NCBI GenBank assembly: GCA_902470695.1
Contig: CABRHH010000012.1
Span: 14,415 to 78,414, forward strand
Source: an uncultured Collinsella sp.
GTDB taxonomy: Bacteria; Actinomycetota; Coriobacteriia; Coriobacteriales; Coriobacteriaceae
Direction: 5' to 3'
Length of the DNA: 64,000 nucleotides
The notes under the pieces were generated by a model that saw only the letters and a list, made by a program, of their open reading frames with translations, was not told where the DNA came from and did no database searches. The position numbers were made by a program, and so were the translations under genes. Below, one piece after another: positions 35,697-45,590 of the stretch. Within the stretch, counting starts at the first letter, position 1. Each line of letters opens with the position of its first letter.

Positions 35697-36779
35697 ATGT
35701 TGAGGATCGGCCTGTTGACGAGCGGCGGCGACTGCCAGGCGCTCAACGCCACGATGCGCGGCATCGTCAAGACCCTGCACGCCCGCAGCGCAGAGCCGGT
35801 GGAGATCTTTGGGTTCGAGGACGGTTACCAGGGGCTCATCTACCGCCGGTACCGCCGCATGTCCCCGGCGGATTTCAGCGGCATCCTCACCCGCGGCGGC
35901 ACCATCCTGGGCACGAGCCGCACGCCCTTCAAGCGCCTTGATACGCCCGAGGCCGACGGCGTGGAGAAGGTCCCGGCGATGGTGGCCACCTATCGCGACC
36001 TCAAGCTCGACTGCCTGTTCATGCTGGGCGGCAACGGCTCCACCAAGACGGCCAACCGCCTGCGCGAGGAGGGGCTGCGCGTGATCGTGCTGCCCAAGAC
36101 GATCGACAACGACACCTTCGGCACCGATCTGACCTTCGGCTTCACGAGCGCGGTCGAGGTCGCCACCAAGTGCATCGACGACATCCACACCACCGCCAGC
36201 AGCCATGGGCGCGTGTTCGTGATCGAGATCATGGGGCACAAGGTGGGCTGGATCCCGCTATATGCCGCGGTGGCGGGCGGTGCCGACGTGTGCCTGATTC
36301 CCGAGATCCCCTACGAGATGGACAACGTGATCGCCGCGATCGAGCACCGGATGGACCTGGGAGCCCGCTTCACGATCATCGTGGTGGCGGAAGGGGCGAT
36401 TTCACGCGAGGACGCGGCACTGCCCAAGAAGGCGTACAAGAAGAAGGTGGCGGCGCGCACGTCCCCCTCGATCGTGTACGACATCGCGCGCGAGGTCGAG
36501 CACCTGTCGGGCCGCGAGACACGCGTGGCGATCCCCGGCCACACCCAGCGCGGCGGCCAGCCCGATGCGCAGGACCGCGTGTTCGCCACGCAGTGCGGTG
36601 TGGAGGCAGCCTTGGGCTGTTTGGAGGGCGACGGCGGCTTCATGGTGGCCCAGCGCGCCGGCAGGATGTGCCGCGTGCCGCTGGCCGAGGTTGCCGGCAA
36701 GCTCAAATACGTCGACGTGGACGGCGACCTGGTGCGCGAGGCCCGCGCGCTCGGCATCTCCTTCGGCGACGAAGCGTAG
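35697..36779 (+). CDS. pfkA: 6-phosphofructokinase
   Basis: The 360-residue enzyme phosphorylates fructose 6-phosphate in glycolysis. It has the N-terminal LLTSGGDCQALNA block, PKTIDNDTFGTD with the catalytic Asp, and the substrate-binding MGHKVGW-type loop. The phosphate-donor loop reads GGNGSTKTA. A Gly at the second position (E. coli Gly104) favours ATP over PPi, but the preceding residue is Asn instead of the usual Asp, and PKTIDND is typical of the actinobacterial mixed ATP/PPi lineage. The donor is thus probably ATP but not settled. The start ATG 35697 follows GAGGAGGA. Confidence 0.92.
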   Translation: MLRIGLLTSGGDCQALNATMRGIVKTLHARSAEPVEIFGFEDGYQGLIYRRYRRMSPADFSGILTRGGTILGTSRTPFKRLDTPEADGVEKVPAMVATYRDLKLDCLFMLGGNGSTKTANRLREEGLRVIVLPKTIDNDTFGTDLTFGFTSAVEVATKCIDDIHTTASSHGRVFVIEIMGHKVGWIPLYAAVAGGADVCLIPEIPYEMDNVIAAIEHRMDLGARFTIIVVAEGAISREDAALPKKAYKKKVAARTSPSIVYDIAREVEHLSGRETRVAIPGHTQRGGQPDAQDRVFATQCGVEAALGCLEGDGGFMVAQRAGRMCRVPLAEVAGKLKYVDVDGDLVREARALGISFGDEA

Positions 36780-36929
36780 GCAGGCGGGTGCGAGGTGGGC
36801 GCTATCGGCTGCCGATCTCTGGCACCGGGATCGCGGGCGCTTCCGGTCCATCCGCCGCGCGGACTCCGTTCGCACACAACGAACCCGCCTCGCGGGACGG
36901 CTCCGCTCCCGCTGCGCGTACCGAGGTAG

Positions 36930-37796
36930 CTACAGGCGCTGCATGCGGTAGCCCACGCCCACGTGGGTTTGAATCAGGACGGGGTGCGAGGGGTCGTGCT
37001 CGACCTTCTTGCGCAGCGTCCGCATGAACACGCGCAGGCTCGCGATGTCGCTGTCCCAGGAGGTGCCCCAGATCTCGCGCGTGATGAAGGTGTGGGTGAG
37101 CACCTTGCCCACGTTTTTGGCCAGCAGCACCAGCAACTTGTACTCGATGGGGGTGAGGTGCAGCTCGTCGCCGTCCAGCCAGGCGCAGCCCGCGGCGAAG
37201 TCGATGGCGAGCGGCCCGTTCTCGAACCGGCTCGACGCTGTGGCTTCCGGTGCCGCCATACGCGAGCGTCTGAGGCTCGCGCGCACGCGTGCCAGCAGCT
37301 CCTCGACCGAGAACGGCTTGGTGAGGTAGTCGTCGGCGCCGGCGTCGAGTGCGCCGATCTTGTCGGCGTCCTCGGTGCGCGCCGAGATGACGATGATCGG
37401 CACGGCCGACCAGCTGCGGATCTTGGCGATCACCTCCGCGCCGTCGATGTCGGGCAGCCCGAGGTCGAGCATCACGAGATCGGGGGTCTTCGAGGCCGCC
37501 TCCAGAATGGCGGCAGCGCCCGCCTCGACCGCCTGCACCCGGTAGCCGTGCATCTCGAGCGCGGTGGCCACGAGGTTGCGCACCGCGCGGTCGTCCTCCA
37601 CCACCAGCACCTGCGCGCCCTCGGCGGCGTTCGCGATTCCGGCGCCGCGCGCAGTTCCGCCAGCGGTTCCGCCCACGTTGTTGACGCCGCCCGCGTTGCC
37701 CACGCTCCCGCACGCATTGTTGACGCCGCGCGCAGTTCCGCCCGCTGTGCCTGCGCCCGCGCCGCTGCGTGCGTCGCCCATCTCGATGTCACTCAT
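36930..37796 (-). CDS. kdpE: Response regulator KdpE
   Basis: This 288-residue OmpR-type regulator has a receiver domain (VLVVEDDRAVRN, phospho-acceptor Asp in VMLDLGLPDIDG, Lys in LTKPF) and a C-terminal winged helix (THTFITREIWG, VGVGYRMQRL). It activates kdpFABC after phosphorylation by KdpD. Its ATG overlaps the kdpD stop (ATGAGTGA), so translation is coupled. The first 60 residues are a low-complexity Gly/Ala/Asn repeat (AGGTARGVNN twice) not seen in typical KdpE; a start further in is possible but would lose the coupling. Confidence 0.93.
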   Translation of the reverse strand: MSDIEMGDARSGAGAGTAGGTARGVNNACGSVGNAGGVNNVGGTAGGTARGAGIANAAEGAQVLVVEDDRAVRNLVATALEMHGYRVQAVEAGAAAILEAASKTPDLVMLDLGLPDIDGAEVIAKIRSWSAVPIIVISARTEDADKIGALDAGADDYLTKPFSVEELLARVRASLRRSRMAAPEATASSRFENGPLAIDFAAGCAWLDGDELHLTPIEYKLLVLLAKNVGKVLTHTFITREIWGTSWDSDIASLRVFMRTLRKKVEHDPSHPVLIQTHVGVGYRMQRL

Positions 37797-40527
37797 GGAT
37801 CTCTACCTCCTCGGCCGGGAGCGTGAAGGTGAAGACGGCCCCGTGCGGTTGGTTGTCGGCGACATCGATGATACCGCCATGGGCCTCCACGATGGAGCGG
37901 CACAGCGAAAGGCCGAGGCCGAAGCTGCGGTGCGCATCCACGGGTTGGTCGCCCGCGCCGGTGTAGAAGCGCTCGAAGATGCGCGGCTTGTCCGCATCGG
38001 CCACGCCCGGGCCGTCGTCGGCCACGCGCACGGCCACCATTGCGCCGCGCCGGTGCGCACCCACGGTGATATGCGAGCCGTCGGGCGTGTACTTGAAGGC
38101 GTTGACCAGCAGGTTGGTGAGCACCTGCATGATCAGGTGCACGTCGATGCGCACGAGCAGGATCTCGTCGGTGTGCTCGATCGCGACCTCATGGGCGCCC
38201 GCCTCGCGGCTCACGTGGTGCACCGCGGCGGCGATGACCTCGTCCATGAGTTCAGAGGTGAGCTTCAAGTGCGCGGTCCCGTCTTCGATACGCGTGACGG
38301 CCAGCAGGTTCTCGACCGTGTCGATGAGCCAAAGCGAATCGTCGAAGATCGCGCCGGCAAGCTCGCGGCGCTTCTCGGCATCGAGCTGGCCGGCGTCGTC
38401 GCGCAGGATGCCCGCCGCGCCGGAGATGGAGGTGAGCGGCGTGCGCAGGTCGTGCCCGATCGAGCGCAGCAGGTTGGCGCGTAGCTGCTCGTTTTTGGCC
38501 ACCACGGCGGCCTGCTCGCGCTCTTGGGCCGCGCGCTCGCTCTGCAGCGCCAGCGCCGCCTCGCCCACGATGGACAGCACGATGGAGTTCTCGAACGCCT
38601 CCAGGCTGCGGCCCGCCAGTGCCAGGCCCACCACGCCGTAGACCTCGTTGCCCGTGCGCACCGCCAGGTACAGGCAGCGCGCCTCGGGCAGGGTCGTGGT
38701 GGTGGCGCCGGCGTGCTTGTTGTTGGTGAACGCCCAGGTCGCCACGGCGCGCTCGTAGGCGCTCGTGAGCTCGGGCGCGATCGGCTGGGTTCCGGCCGAC
38801 TGCGTGATCGGGCTGCCGAGCTGGCCGTTCTCGGCTGGATAGAACACCACGTCGCAGCGGAGCAGCTTGATGAGCTGGCTCATGGTGACCCGTGCCTGCG
38901 CCTCGATACCGCGGGCCTGCTGCAGCAGCTGGTTGGTTTCTAGCAGCACGCGGGTGCGGAAGGCGTTTTTGGCCGAGGCGCGCGCGTTGTCGGTGATGCG
39001 GGAGGTGAGCTCGGAGGCCACCATGGCGGTGACGAACATGATGCCGAACGTGATGAGGTAGGTGCTGTCGAAGCTCTCCAGCGTGAGCACCGGCGCCACG
39101 AAGCAGAAGTTGTAGAGCACCACCGACAGCACGCTGGACAGCAGGGTGCACAGGCGTCCCTCGGTGGTGATGGCGGTGAGCAGGGCGGTGAGGATGTAGA
39201 GGGAGATGATGCTCGACTCGGTGAGGTCGGCGTAGCGGAAGCTGATGCCGATGGCGGTGGCCAGCGCTGAGAGGCCGAGGGTGCGCAGCACGTCGCGCCT
39301 GCTCGGCATCAGCAGCGGCGCTCGCCGTTCGCCGCCGCGCGCCAGGGTGTGCGCGCTGATGTGGTCGGGGATGATGTAGATGTCCAGGTTCGGAGCGATC
39401 GCGATGAGCTGCTCGATGAGCGACTTGCGCCCGAACAGGGCGCGGCGGGCCCGCAGCTCGCCGGTGCGTCCCATGACGATCTTGGAGATACCCGACAGCC
39501 GTGCGAACTCGGCGATCTGGAACGCGATGTCATCGCCGTAGACGGTCTCGACGTGCGCGCCGAGCTGCTCGGCCAGCCCCATGTTCTCCTTCAGGCGCGC
39601 CCGGTCCTCCTCGCTCATGCCCTGCGTGCGCGGGCTTTCCACGAACAGGGCCGTGAGCTGGCCGCGGAAGGCGCGGGCCATGCGGGCGGCGGTGCGCACG
39701 ATGCGCGGGTTGGTGGGGGCGGGCGAGACGCATACCAGGATGTGCTCGCTGGTGTAGAAGCCGCGGTTCTCCATTACGCGGGCTGCCTCGGTGAGATGCC
39801 CGGTGCGGTCCGCGCAGCGACGTAGGGCGATCTCGCGCAGGGCCGTGAGGTTAGCCTCGGTGAAGAAGTTCTCCTGGGCGCGCTCGGCCTGCTGGGTGCG
39901 GTACACCAGGCCCGCGCGCATGCGCTCCAGCAGGTCAGCCGGCTCGATATCCACGAGCTCCACCTGGTCGGCGTCGTCGAAGATGCGGTCGGGGATGCGC
40001 TCGTGCACGATGATGCCGGTGATACCCGCCACCATGTCGTTCAGGCTCTCGATATGCTGGACGTTCACCGTGGTGTAGACGTCGATGCCGGCGCGCAGCA
40101 GCTCCTCCACGTCCTGGTAGCGCTTGGCATGGCGGCAGCCCGGGGCGTTGGTGTGGGCGAGTTCGTCCACCAAGATCAGACGGGGCCGCCGCGCGATGGC
40201 GGCGTCGAGGTCGAACTCGGAGAGCTTGATGCCGTTGTGGTCGATCGTGCGCGGCGCGATGCTTTCCAGGCCGCAGGCGAGCTCGGCGGTCTGCGGGCGC
40301 TCGTGCGGCTCGATGTAGCCGGCCACCACGTCGATCCCGCGGCGGCGCGCTGCCTGGGCGGCGGTGAGCATGGCGTAGGTCTTGCCCACGCCCGCGGCGT
40401 AGCCGAAGAAGATCTTGAGGTGCCCGCGGCAGGCGGCGCCCTCTCCCGATGCCTTGAGGTCCCGGTCGCGCTCGATCGCCCGCAGCAGGCGGTCGGGGTC
40501 GGCCCGGCGTTCTTCGTCTCGCGCCAT
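37789..40527 (-). CDS. kdpD: Potassium sensor histidine kinase KdpD
   Basis: The 912-residue kinase has the KdpD N-terminal domain with a Walker-type loop (GYAAGVGKTYAMLTAA, about 42-57), a Usp-like domain (about 250-370), four membrane helices (about 400-500), a GAF domain, the H-box SIGHDLRTPLTS (about 690) and a HATPase domain (DDGPGV, GLGLSLCRSIV). It senses potassium limitation and controls KdpE. The start ATG 40527 has AGGAGA upstream; the frame is open 33 codons further without homology. It is transcribed divergently from kdpFABC. Confidence 0.96.
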   Translation of the reverse strand: MARDEERRADPDRLLRAIERDRDLKASGEGAACRGHLKIFFGYAAGVGKTYAMLTAAQAARRRGIDVVAGYIEPHERPQTAELACGLESIAPRTIDHNGIKLSEFDLDAAIARRPRLILVDELAHTNAPGCRHAKRYQDVEELLRAGIDVYTTVNVQHIESLNDMVAGITGIIVHERIPDRIFDDADQVELVDIEPADLLERMRAGLVYRTQQAERAQENFFTEANLTALREIALRRCADRTGHLTEAARVMENRGFYTSEHILVCVSPAPTNPRIVRTAARMARAFRGQLTALFVESPRTQGMSEEDRARLKENMGLAEQLGAHVETVYGDDIAFQIAEFARLSGISKIVMGRTGELRARRALFGRKSLIEQLIAIAPNLDIYIIPDHISAHTLARGGERRAPLLMPSRRDVLRTLGLSALATAIGISFRYADLTESSIISLYILTALLTAITTEGRLCTLLSSVLSVVLYNFCFVAPVLTLESFDSTYLITFGIMFVTAMVASELTSRITDNARASAKNAFRTRVLLETNQLLQQARGIEAQARVTMSQLIKLLRCDVVFYPAENGQLGSPITQSAGTQPIAPELTSAYERAVATWAFTNNKHAGATTTTLPEARCLYLAVRTGNEVYGVVGLALAGRSLEAFENSIVLSIVGEAALALQSERAAQEREQAAVVAKNEQLRANLLRSIGHDLRTPLTSISGAAGILRDDAGQLDAEKRRELAGAIFDDSLWLIDTVENLLAVTRIEDGTAHLKLTSELMDEVIAAAVHHVSREAGAHEVAIEHTDEILLVRIDVHLIMQVLTNLLVNAFKYTPDGSHITVGAHRRGAMVAVRVADDGPGVADADKPRIFERFYTGAGDQPVDAHRSFGLGLSLCRSIVEAHGGIIDVADNQPHGAVFTFTLPAEEVEIHE

Positions 40528-40660
40528 GTGTCTCCTGTCGTTGCGGCTGCGCGCCTGCGGCGCCAACCGGTTTGCACACGTGTCCGGTTCGGGGTGCTCG
40601 CAGGCGCGCTGCCCGATTGTTTTCACAGCTATTCTGGCATAGGCGCCCGCCCCGCCGCGC

Positions 40661-40690
40661 CATCTTTATACCTTCTTAACGCCCGTCGCC
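40661..40690 (+). promoter_or_regulatory. Possible KdpE-binding site
   Basis: The stretch CATCTTTATACCTTCTTAAC followed by GCCCGTCGCC lies in the divergent kdpD-kdpF gap, about 125 bases before kdpF. It resembles, from memory, the E. coli KdpE site, an A/T-rich TTTATACTTTTTTTACA block followed by a C-rich block. It is the only AT-rich stretch in this gap, which fits an operator. Confidence 0.5.
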
Positions 40691-40814
40691 CAGACCCTCA
40701 TGCCGCCTTAATCCCAAACGGCGTTTACTGTACGTAGCGTCTTCGGGCGCGCTGCGGCCGCCCCCGCCGCCGCGCCTGCGGGGGCCGGTATCGATTCGTC
40801 TGGAAGGAGCTGGA

Positions 40815-40901
40815 ATGGATGTCTTGATCCCCATCATCGGGGCCGTATGCATCGGGCTGCTGATCTACTACATCTATATCCTCATGAGGAGTGACTCGTA
40901 A
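40815..40901 (+). CDS. kdpF: K+-transporting ATPase small subunit KdpF
   Basis: This 28-residue peptide (MDVLIPIIGAVCIGLLIYY and a short polar tail) is one membrane helix, with GGAAGGAGC upstream, and lies 6 bases before kdpA. KdpF stabilises the KdpABC complex. Size, position and hydrophobicity all fit. Confidence 0.85.
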   Translation: MDVLIPIIGAVCIGLLIYYIYILMRSDS

Positions 40902-40907
40902 AGCACC

Positions 40908-42731
40908 ATGAGCACCGTCATTCAGTATGTGCTGTACCTCGCCGTGCTCGTTGCGCTGGCCATCCCGCTGGGACGGTTCATGGCGCACGTGATGGACGGC
41001 GAGCGCACGTTTCTCACCCCCGTGCTCGCTCCGGTCGAGCGCGGCCTGTTTCGCCTGCTGCACATCGACGCCACCGAGCAGATGGGCTGGAAGCGCTACC
41101 TGGTCTGCGTGTTGGCGTTCAGCGGCATCGGCCTTGCGGTCCTCATCGCCTTGCAGCTGCTGCAGGGCGTGCTGCCGGGCAACCCCGAGGAGCTGGGCGG
41201 CGTGTCCTGGGACCTGTCGTTCAACACGGCCGTCTCGTTCGTGACGAACACCAACTGGCAGGCCTATTCGGGCGAGACCACCTTGTCCTATCTCACGCAG
41301 CTGGCGGGCCTCACCGTCCAGAACTTCGTGTCGGCGGCCACCGGCATCTGCGTCATGTTCGCGCTCATCCGCGGCTTTCGCCAGGTGAAGCGCGAAGGGC
41401 TCGGGTCGTTCTGGGTCGATCTGTCGCGCGTCGTGCTCTACGTGCTGCTGCCGCTCAACCTGGTGCTGGCGATCGCGCTGGCCGCCGGCGGCGTGGTATC
41501 GAACTTCCAGCCCGCGCAGGCCGCCGAGCTCATGGAGCCCGTGGCGGTCAAGCAGGACGCCGACGGGACCTGGCAGGTGATCGAGGGCGCCAAAATCGAC
41601 GGCGACACCGTGACGGTCGACGGCGAGGTCGTCGAGGGCGCGCGTGTGGTGACTGAGCAGTACCTGCCGCAGGGCCCGGCTGCCAGCCAGGTCGCCATCA
41701 AGCAGTCCGGCACCAACGGCGGCGGCTTCTTCGGGGTGAACTCCGCGCACCCGTATGAGAACCCCAGCGCCTTCACCAACCTGCTGGAGATGACCAGCAT
41801 CCTGCTGATCCCGGTCGCGTGCTGCTTCACCTTCGGCATCGGCGTGAAGAACACGCGCCAGGGCCGGGCGATCTTTCTATCCATGTTCATCCTGCTGGTG
41901 ATCGCGCTGTCTGCCATCGCGGTGAGCGAGCAGCTGGGCACCCCGCAGCTGGCGAGCGCCGGCGCGGTGGACCTGAGCGCCAGCGAGGGCCAGGCCGGCG
42001 GCAACATGGAGGGCAAGGAGGCGCGCTTCGGCATCGCCAGCTCCTCCACCTGGGCCGCCTACACCACGGCCGCCTCGAGCGGCTCGGTGAACTCCATGCA
42101 CGACTCCTACACCCCGCTCGGCGGCATGGTGCAGATGCTGCAGATGGCGCTCGGCGAGGTCATCTTCGGCGGCGTGGGCTGCGGCCTGTACGGCATGATC
42201 GGGTTCGCGATCCTTACGGTGTTCATCGCCGGCCTCATGGTGGGACGCACCCCGGAGTTTCTGGGGAAGAAGATCGAACCCTCCGAGATGCGCTGGGCGG
42301 TCGTGCTGTGCTTGGCAACCCCGTTCGCCATCCTGGTGTGCTCGGCGATCGCGTGCCTGGTCCCCGGCGTGAAGGAGCAGCTCACCAACGGCGGGGCCCA
42401 CGGCTTCTCCGAGCTGCTCTACGCCTTCACCTCCGCCGGCGGCAACAACGGCTCGGCCTTTGCGGGCATGGACGCCAACACGGTGTTCGTGAACGTGCTC
42501 ACGGGCCTGGAGATGCTGTTCGCCCGCTTCGCGCCGATCGTCGGCACGCTGGTCATCGCCGGCTCGCTGTCGCGCAAGGGCAAGGTGGCGGCAACCGCCG
42601 GCACCCTGTCCACCACCAACGGCATGTTCGTGTTCCTGCTCGTGTTCATCGTGCTGCTCATCGGCGCGCTCAGCTTCTTCCCGGTGCTCGCCCTGGGCCC
42701 GGTTGCCGAGTTCTTCCAGATGATCGCCTAG
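40908..42731 (+). CDS. kdpA: K+-transporting ATPase subunit KdpA
   Basis: The 607-residue subunit is the potassium channel-like part of KdpFABC, with about ten membrane helices and four pore loops (for example SFVTNTNWQAYSGE, GTNGGGFFGVNSAHP, TSAGGNNGSAFAG), which form the selectivity filter. It is about 50 residues longer than the E. coli protein. The extra length includes an acidic, beta-rich insertion at about 205-245 (with DGTWQVIEGAKI) outside the membrane region. A stable hairpin follows before kdpB. Confidence 0.96.
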   Translation: MSTVIQYVLYLAVLVALAIPLGRFMAHVMDGERTFLTPVLAPVERGLFRLLHIDATEQMGWKRYLVCVLAFSGIGLAVLIALQLLQGVLPGNPEELGGVSWDLSFNTAVSFVTNTNWQAYSGETTLSYLTQLAGLTVQNFVSAATGICVMFALIRGFRQVKREGLGSFWVDLSRVVLYVLLPLNLVLAIALAAGGVVSNFQPAQAAELMEPVAVKQDADGTWQVIEGAKIDGDTVTVDGEVVEGARVVTEQYLPQGPAASQVAIKQSGTNGGGFFGVNSAHPYENPSAFTNLLEMTSILLIPVACCFTFGIGVKNTRQGRAIFLSMFILLVIALSAIAVSEQLGTPQLASAGAVDLSASEGQAGGNMEGKEARFGIASSSTWAAYTTAASSGSVNSMHDSYTPLGGMVQMLQMALGEVIFGGVGCGLYGMIGFAILTVFIAGLMVGRTPEFLGKKIEPSEMRWAVVLCLATPFAILVCSAIACLVPGVKEQLTNGGAHGFSELLYAFTSAGGNNGSAFAGMDANTVFVNVLTGLEMLFARFAPIVGTLVIAGSLSRKGKVAATAGTLSTTNGMFVFLLVFIVLLIGALSFFPVLALGPVAEFFQMIA

Positions 42732-42741
42732 CACCACCATC

Positions 42742-42768
42742 GCGCCGGGACCTGTGCGGTCCCGGCGC
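42742..42768 (+). other. Perfect 11-bp hairpin between kdpA and kdpB
   Basis: GCGCCGGGACC (42742-42752) and its exact complement (42758-42768) enclose a five-base loop in the 101-base kdpA-kdpB gap. There is no T-tract. It is probably an mRNA-stabilising or partial attenuation element that would lower or protect parts of the operon message. Confidence 0.6.
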
Positions 42769-42832
42769 ACCCGCGGGCCCTGCCGATCGCATGCAGGGTG
42801 CCGCGCCGCCTTGAAGGAGGGCGTTTCCCTAT

Positions 42833-44887
42833 ATGGCTGTCCAAAACGACATGATGGGCCGCGCGCTGCGCGATTCCGTTCTCAAACTCGATCCGCGGGT
42901 GCAGATCAACAATCCCGTGATGTTCCTGGTGTGGCTGTCCGCGGTGATGACCACCGCGCTCGCCGTGGCTTCGGCCGCCGGCGTGCAGGATGCCGGCGTG
43001 TCGACCGGCTACGTGACGGCGATCGCGGTCATCCTGTGGCTCACCTGCCTGTTCTCGAATTTCGCCGAGGCGCTCGCCGAGGGCCGCGGCAAGGCGCAGG
43101 CCGACTCGCTACGCGCCGCCAAGAAGGACGTCGAGGCGCATCGTATCGCCTCGGTTGAGGACAAGGACCGCTTCGAGGCGGTCTCGGGTACCGAGCTCAC
43201 CCGCGGCGATCTGGTCATCGTGCGCGCCGGCGAGCAGGTGCCCGGTGACGGCGACGTCATCGAGGGAGCCGCCTCGGTGGACGAGAGCGCCATCACCGGC
43301 GAATCCGCCCCGGTGGTGCGCGAGGCCGGTGGCGACCGCTCGGCCGTCACGGGCGGCACCACGGTGCTGTCCGACTGGATCGTGGTGCGCATCTCCAGCG
43401 AGCCCGGTCAGAGCTTTCTGGACAAGATGATCGCTATGGTGGAGGGTGCTGCCCGCAAGAAGACCCCCAACGAGATCGCGCTCGAGATCTTCCTGGTGGC
43501 GCTGTCGATCGTCTTCATCCTGGTGACGGTGGCCCTGTGGTGCTACTCGGCCTTCTCGGCCGACCTCAACGGGATGGAGAATCCCACGAGCGTGACCACG
43601 CTGGTGGCGCTGCTCGTGTGCCTGGCGCCCACCACCATCGGCGCGCTGCTCTCTGCGATCGGCATCGCGGGCATGAGCCGCCTGAACCAGGCCAACGTGC
43701 TCGCCATGAGCGGTCGCGCCATCGAGGCTGCCGGCGACGTGGACATCCTCATGCTCGACAAGACCGGCACCATCACCCTGGGCAACCGCCAGGCCTCCGA
43801 GTTCATCCCGGTGGACGGGGTCGACGCCGCCGAGCTCGCCGACGCCGCTCAGCTCTCCAGCCTGGCCGACGAGACCCCCGAGGGCCGCTCGATCGTGGTG
43901 CTCGCCAAGGAGCAGTTCGGCCTGCGCGGCCGCACGCTCGAGGACACGGGCATGGAGTTCATCCCCTTCACCGCCGCCACGCGCATGTCGGGCGTGAACT
44001 TCGACGGGGACGAGATCCGCAAGGGCGCGGCCGACTCGGTGCGCGCCTACGTGGAGGCCTCCGGCGGCGTGTTCTCCGATGAGTGCGCCGCCCAGGTGGA
44101 GCGCATCGCCAAAGCCGGCGGCACGCCGCTCGTGGTGACGAAGAACGCCCGCGTGCTCGGTGTGATTTACTTGAAGGACATCATCAAGTCCGGCGTGAAG
44201 GAGAAGTTCGCCGACCTGCGCCGCATGGGCATCAAGACCATCATGGTCACCGGCGACAACCCGCTCACCGCCGCGGCGATCGCCGCCGAGGCGGGCGTGG
44301 ACGACTTTCTGGCCGAGGCCACGCCCGAGGGCAAGCTCGAGAAGATCCGCGAGTTCCAGCGCGAGGGGCACCTGGTGGCCATGACCGGCGACGGCACCAA
44401 CGACGCGCCGGCGCTTGCCCAGGCCGACGTGGCGGTGGCCATGAACACCGGCACCCAGGCGGCCAAGGAAGCCGGCAACATGGTGGACCTCGATTCGAGC
44501 CCCACCAAGCTCATCGAGGTGGTGCGCATCGGCAAGCAGCTGCTCATGACGCGCGGCTCGCTCACCACCTTCTCGGTTGCCAACGACGTTGCCAAGTACT
44601 TCGCCATCATCCCGGCCCTGTTCGCGCCCATCTACCCGGGGCTGTCGGCCCTGAACATCCTGGGCCTCACGACCCCGCTGTCGGCGGTGCTGTCGGCGAT
44701 CATCTACAACGCGCTGGTGATCGTGGCGCTCATTCCGGCGGCGCTTACGGGCGTGAAGTACCGCGAGGTGCCGAGCGGCCAGCTGCTGGCGCACAACCTG
44801 CTGGTGTGGGGTGTGGGCGGCATCGTGGCACCGTTTGTGTTCATCAAGCTGATCGACATGCTGCTCGCTGCGTGCGGGCTCGCATAA
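42833..44887 (+). CDS. kdpB: K+-transporting P-type ATPase subunit KdpB
   Basis: The 684-residue catalytic subunit has the phosphorylation motif DKTGTIT (about 308), the A-domain motif TGESAPV (its Ser is the inhibitory phosphorylation site in E. coli), and [15 protein letters not shown]. It hydrolyses ATP to drive potassium through KdpA. It is of usual length and lies between kdpA and kdpC. Confidence 0.97.
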   Translation: MAVQNDMMGRALRDSVLKLDPRVQINNPVMFLVWLSAVMTTALAVASAAGVQDAGVSTGYVTAIAVILWLTCLFSNFAEALAEGRGKAQADSLRAAKKDVEAHRIASVEDKDRFEAVSGTELTRGDLVIVRAGEQVPGDGDVIEGAASVDESAITGESAPVVREAGGDRSAVTGGTTVLSDWIVVRISSEPGQSFLDKMIAMVEGAARKKTPNEIALEIFLVALSIVFILVTVALWCYSAFSADLNGMENPTSVTTLVALLVCLAPTTIGALLSAIGIAGMSRLNQANVLAMSGRAIEAAGDVDILMLDKTGTITLGNRQASEFIPVDGVDAAELADAAQLSSLADETPEGRSIVVLAKEQFGLRGRTLEDTGMEFIPFTAATRMSGVNFDGDEIRKGAADSVRAYVEASGGVFSDECAAQVERIAKAGGTPLVVTKNARVLGVIYLKDIIKSGVKEKFADLRRMGIKTIMVTGDNPLTAAAIAAEAGVDDFLAEATPEGKLEKIREFQREGHLVAMTGDGTNDAPALAQADVAVAMNTGTQAAKEAGNMVDLDSSPTKLIEVVRIGKQLLMTRGSLTTFSVANDVAKYFAIIPALFAPIYPGLSALNILGLTTPLSAVLSAIIYNALVIVALIPAALTGVKYREVPSGQLLAHNLLVWGVGGIVAPFVFIKLIDMLLAACGLA

Positions 44888-44897
44888 GGGGGTTGCA

Positions 44898-45488
44898 ATG
44901 TTGAAGGGTATCGCCGCGCGCGCGGCAGGCATCTTCGCGGTGTTCACCGTGGTGTGCGGCATCGGCTACACCTTGGTGGTGACCGGGGTGGCCCAGCTGG
45001 CGTTCCCGCATCAGGCTAACGGATCGCTCATCCAGGTGGACGGGCGCACGCTGGGCAGCGAGCTGATCGGGCAGGATTTCGAGGAGGCGGGCCATATGTG
45101 GGGCCGCATCCAGAACGTCACGGTGGTGGAGGGTGCAGACGGCGAGCTGTACGCCTACGGGGCGCCGTCGAACCTGTCGCCGGCGAGCGAGGAGTACGCC
45201 GAGCTCGTCGAGCAGCGCGTCGAGAAGCTGCGCGCATCCAACCCGGACGCGACGGCCGATACGGTGCCGGTCGACCTGGTGACCTGCTCGGGTTCGGGCT
45301 TGGATCCCGACATCTCCCCGGAGGCGGCCGCCTACCAGGTGCCGCGTCTGGTGGCCGAGACGGGCAAGAGCGCCGATGAGATCCGCGACATCATCGAGCA
45401 GTGCACGACCGGGCGCTTTCTGGGCATCTTCGGCGAGCCGGTGGTCAACGTGCTCAAGGTGAACCTTATGCTCGACGGCGAGCTGTAA
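44898..45488 (+). CDS. kdpC: K+-transporting ATPase subunit KdpC
   Basis: The 196-residue protein has one N-terminal membrane helix (AGIFAVFTVVCGIGYTLVV) and an outer domain with the family sequence TCSGSGLDPDISPEAA. It helps KdpB bind ATP. It starts 10 bases after kdpB and ends the operon. Confidence 0.95.
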   Translation: MLKGIAARAAGIFAVFTVVCGIGYTLVVTGVAQLAFPHQANGSLIQVDGRTLGSELIGQDFEEAGHMWGRIQNVTVVEGADGELYAYGAPSNLSPASEEYAELVEQRVEKLRASNPDATADTVPVDLVTCSGSGLDPDISPEAAAYQVPRLVAETGKSADEIRDIIEQCTTGRFLGIFGEPVVNVLKVNLMLDGEL

Positions 45489-45506
45489 GGAGAGTCGGAT
45501 GCCGCT

Positions 45507-45530
45507 CGCCGGCATGGTTCAGGGCCGGCG
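45507..45530. terminator. Hairpin after kdpC
   Basis: CGCCGGC (45507-45513) pairs with GCCGGCG (45524-45530), 18 bases after the kdpC stop and before the convergent alkyltransferase gene. There is no T-tract, so this is a weak terminator candidate. Confidence 0.4.
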
Positions 45531-45590
45531 CGGCGGCGTGACGTGTGACCGGTACGGCAAGCGCTGCGGGCATACGCCGGGGGAGGGACC

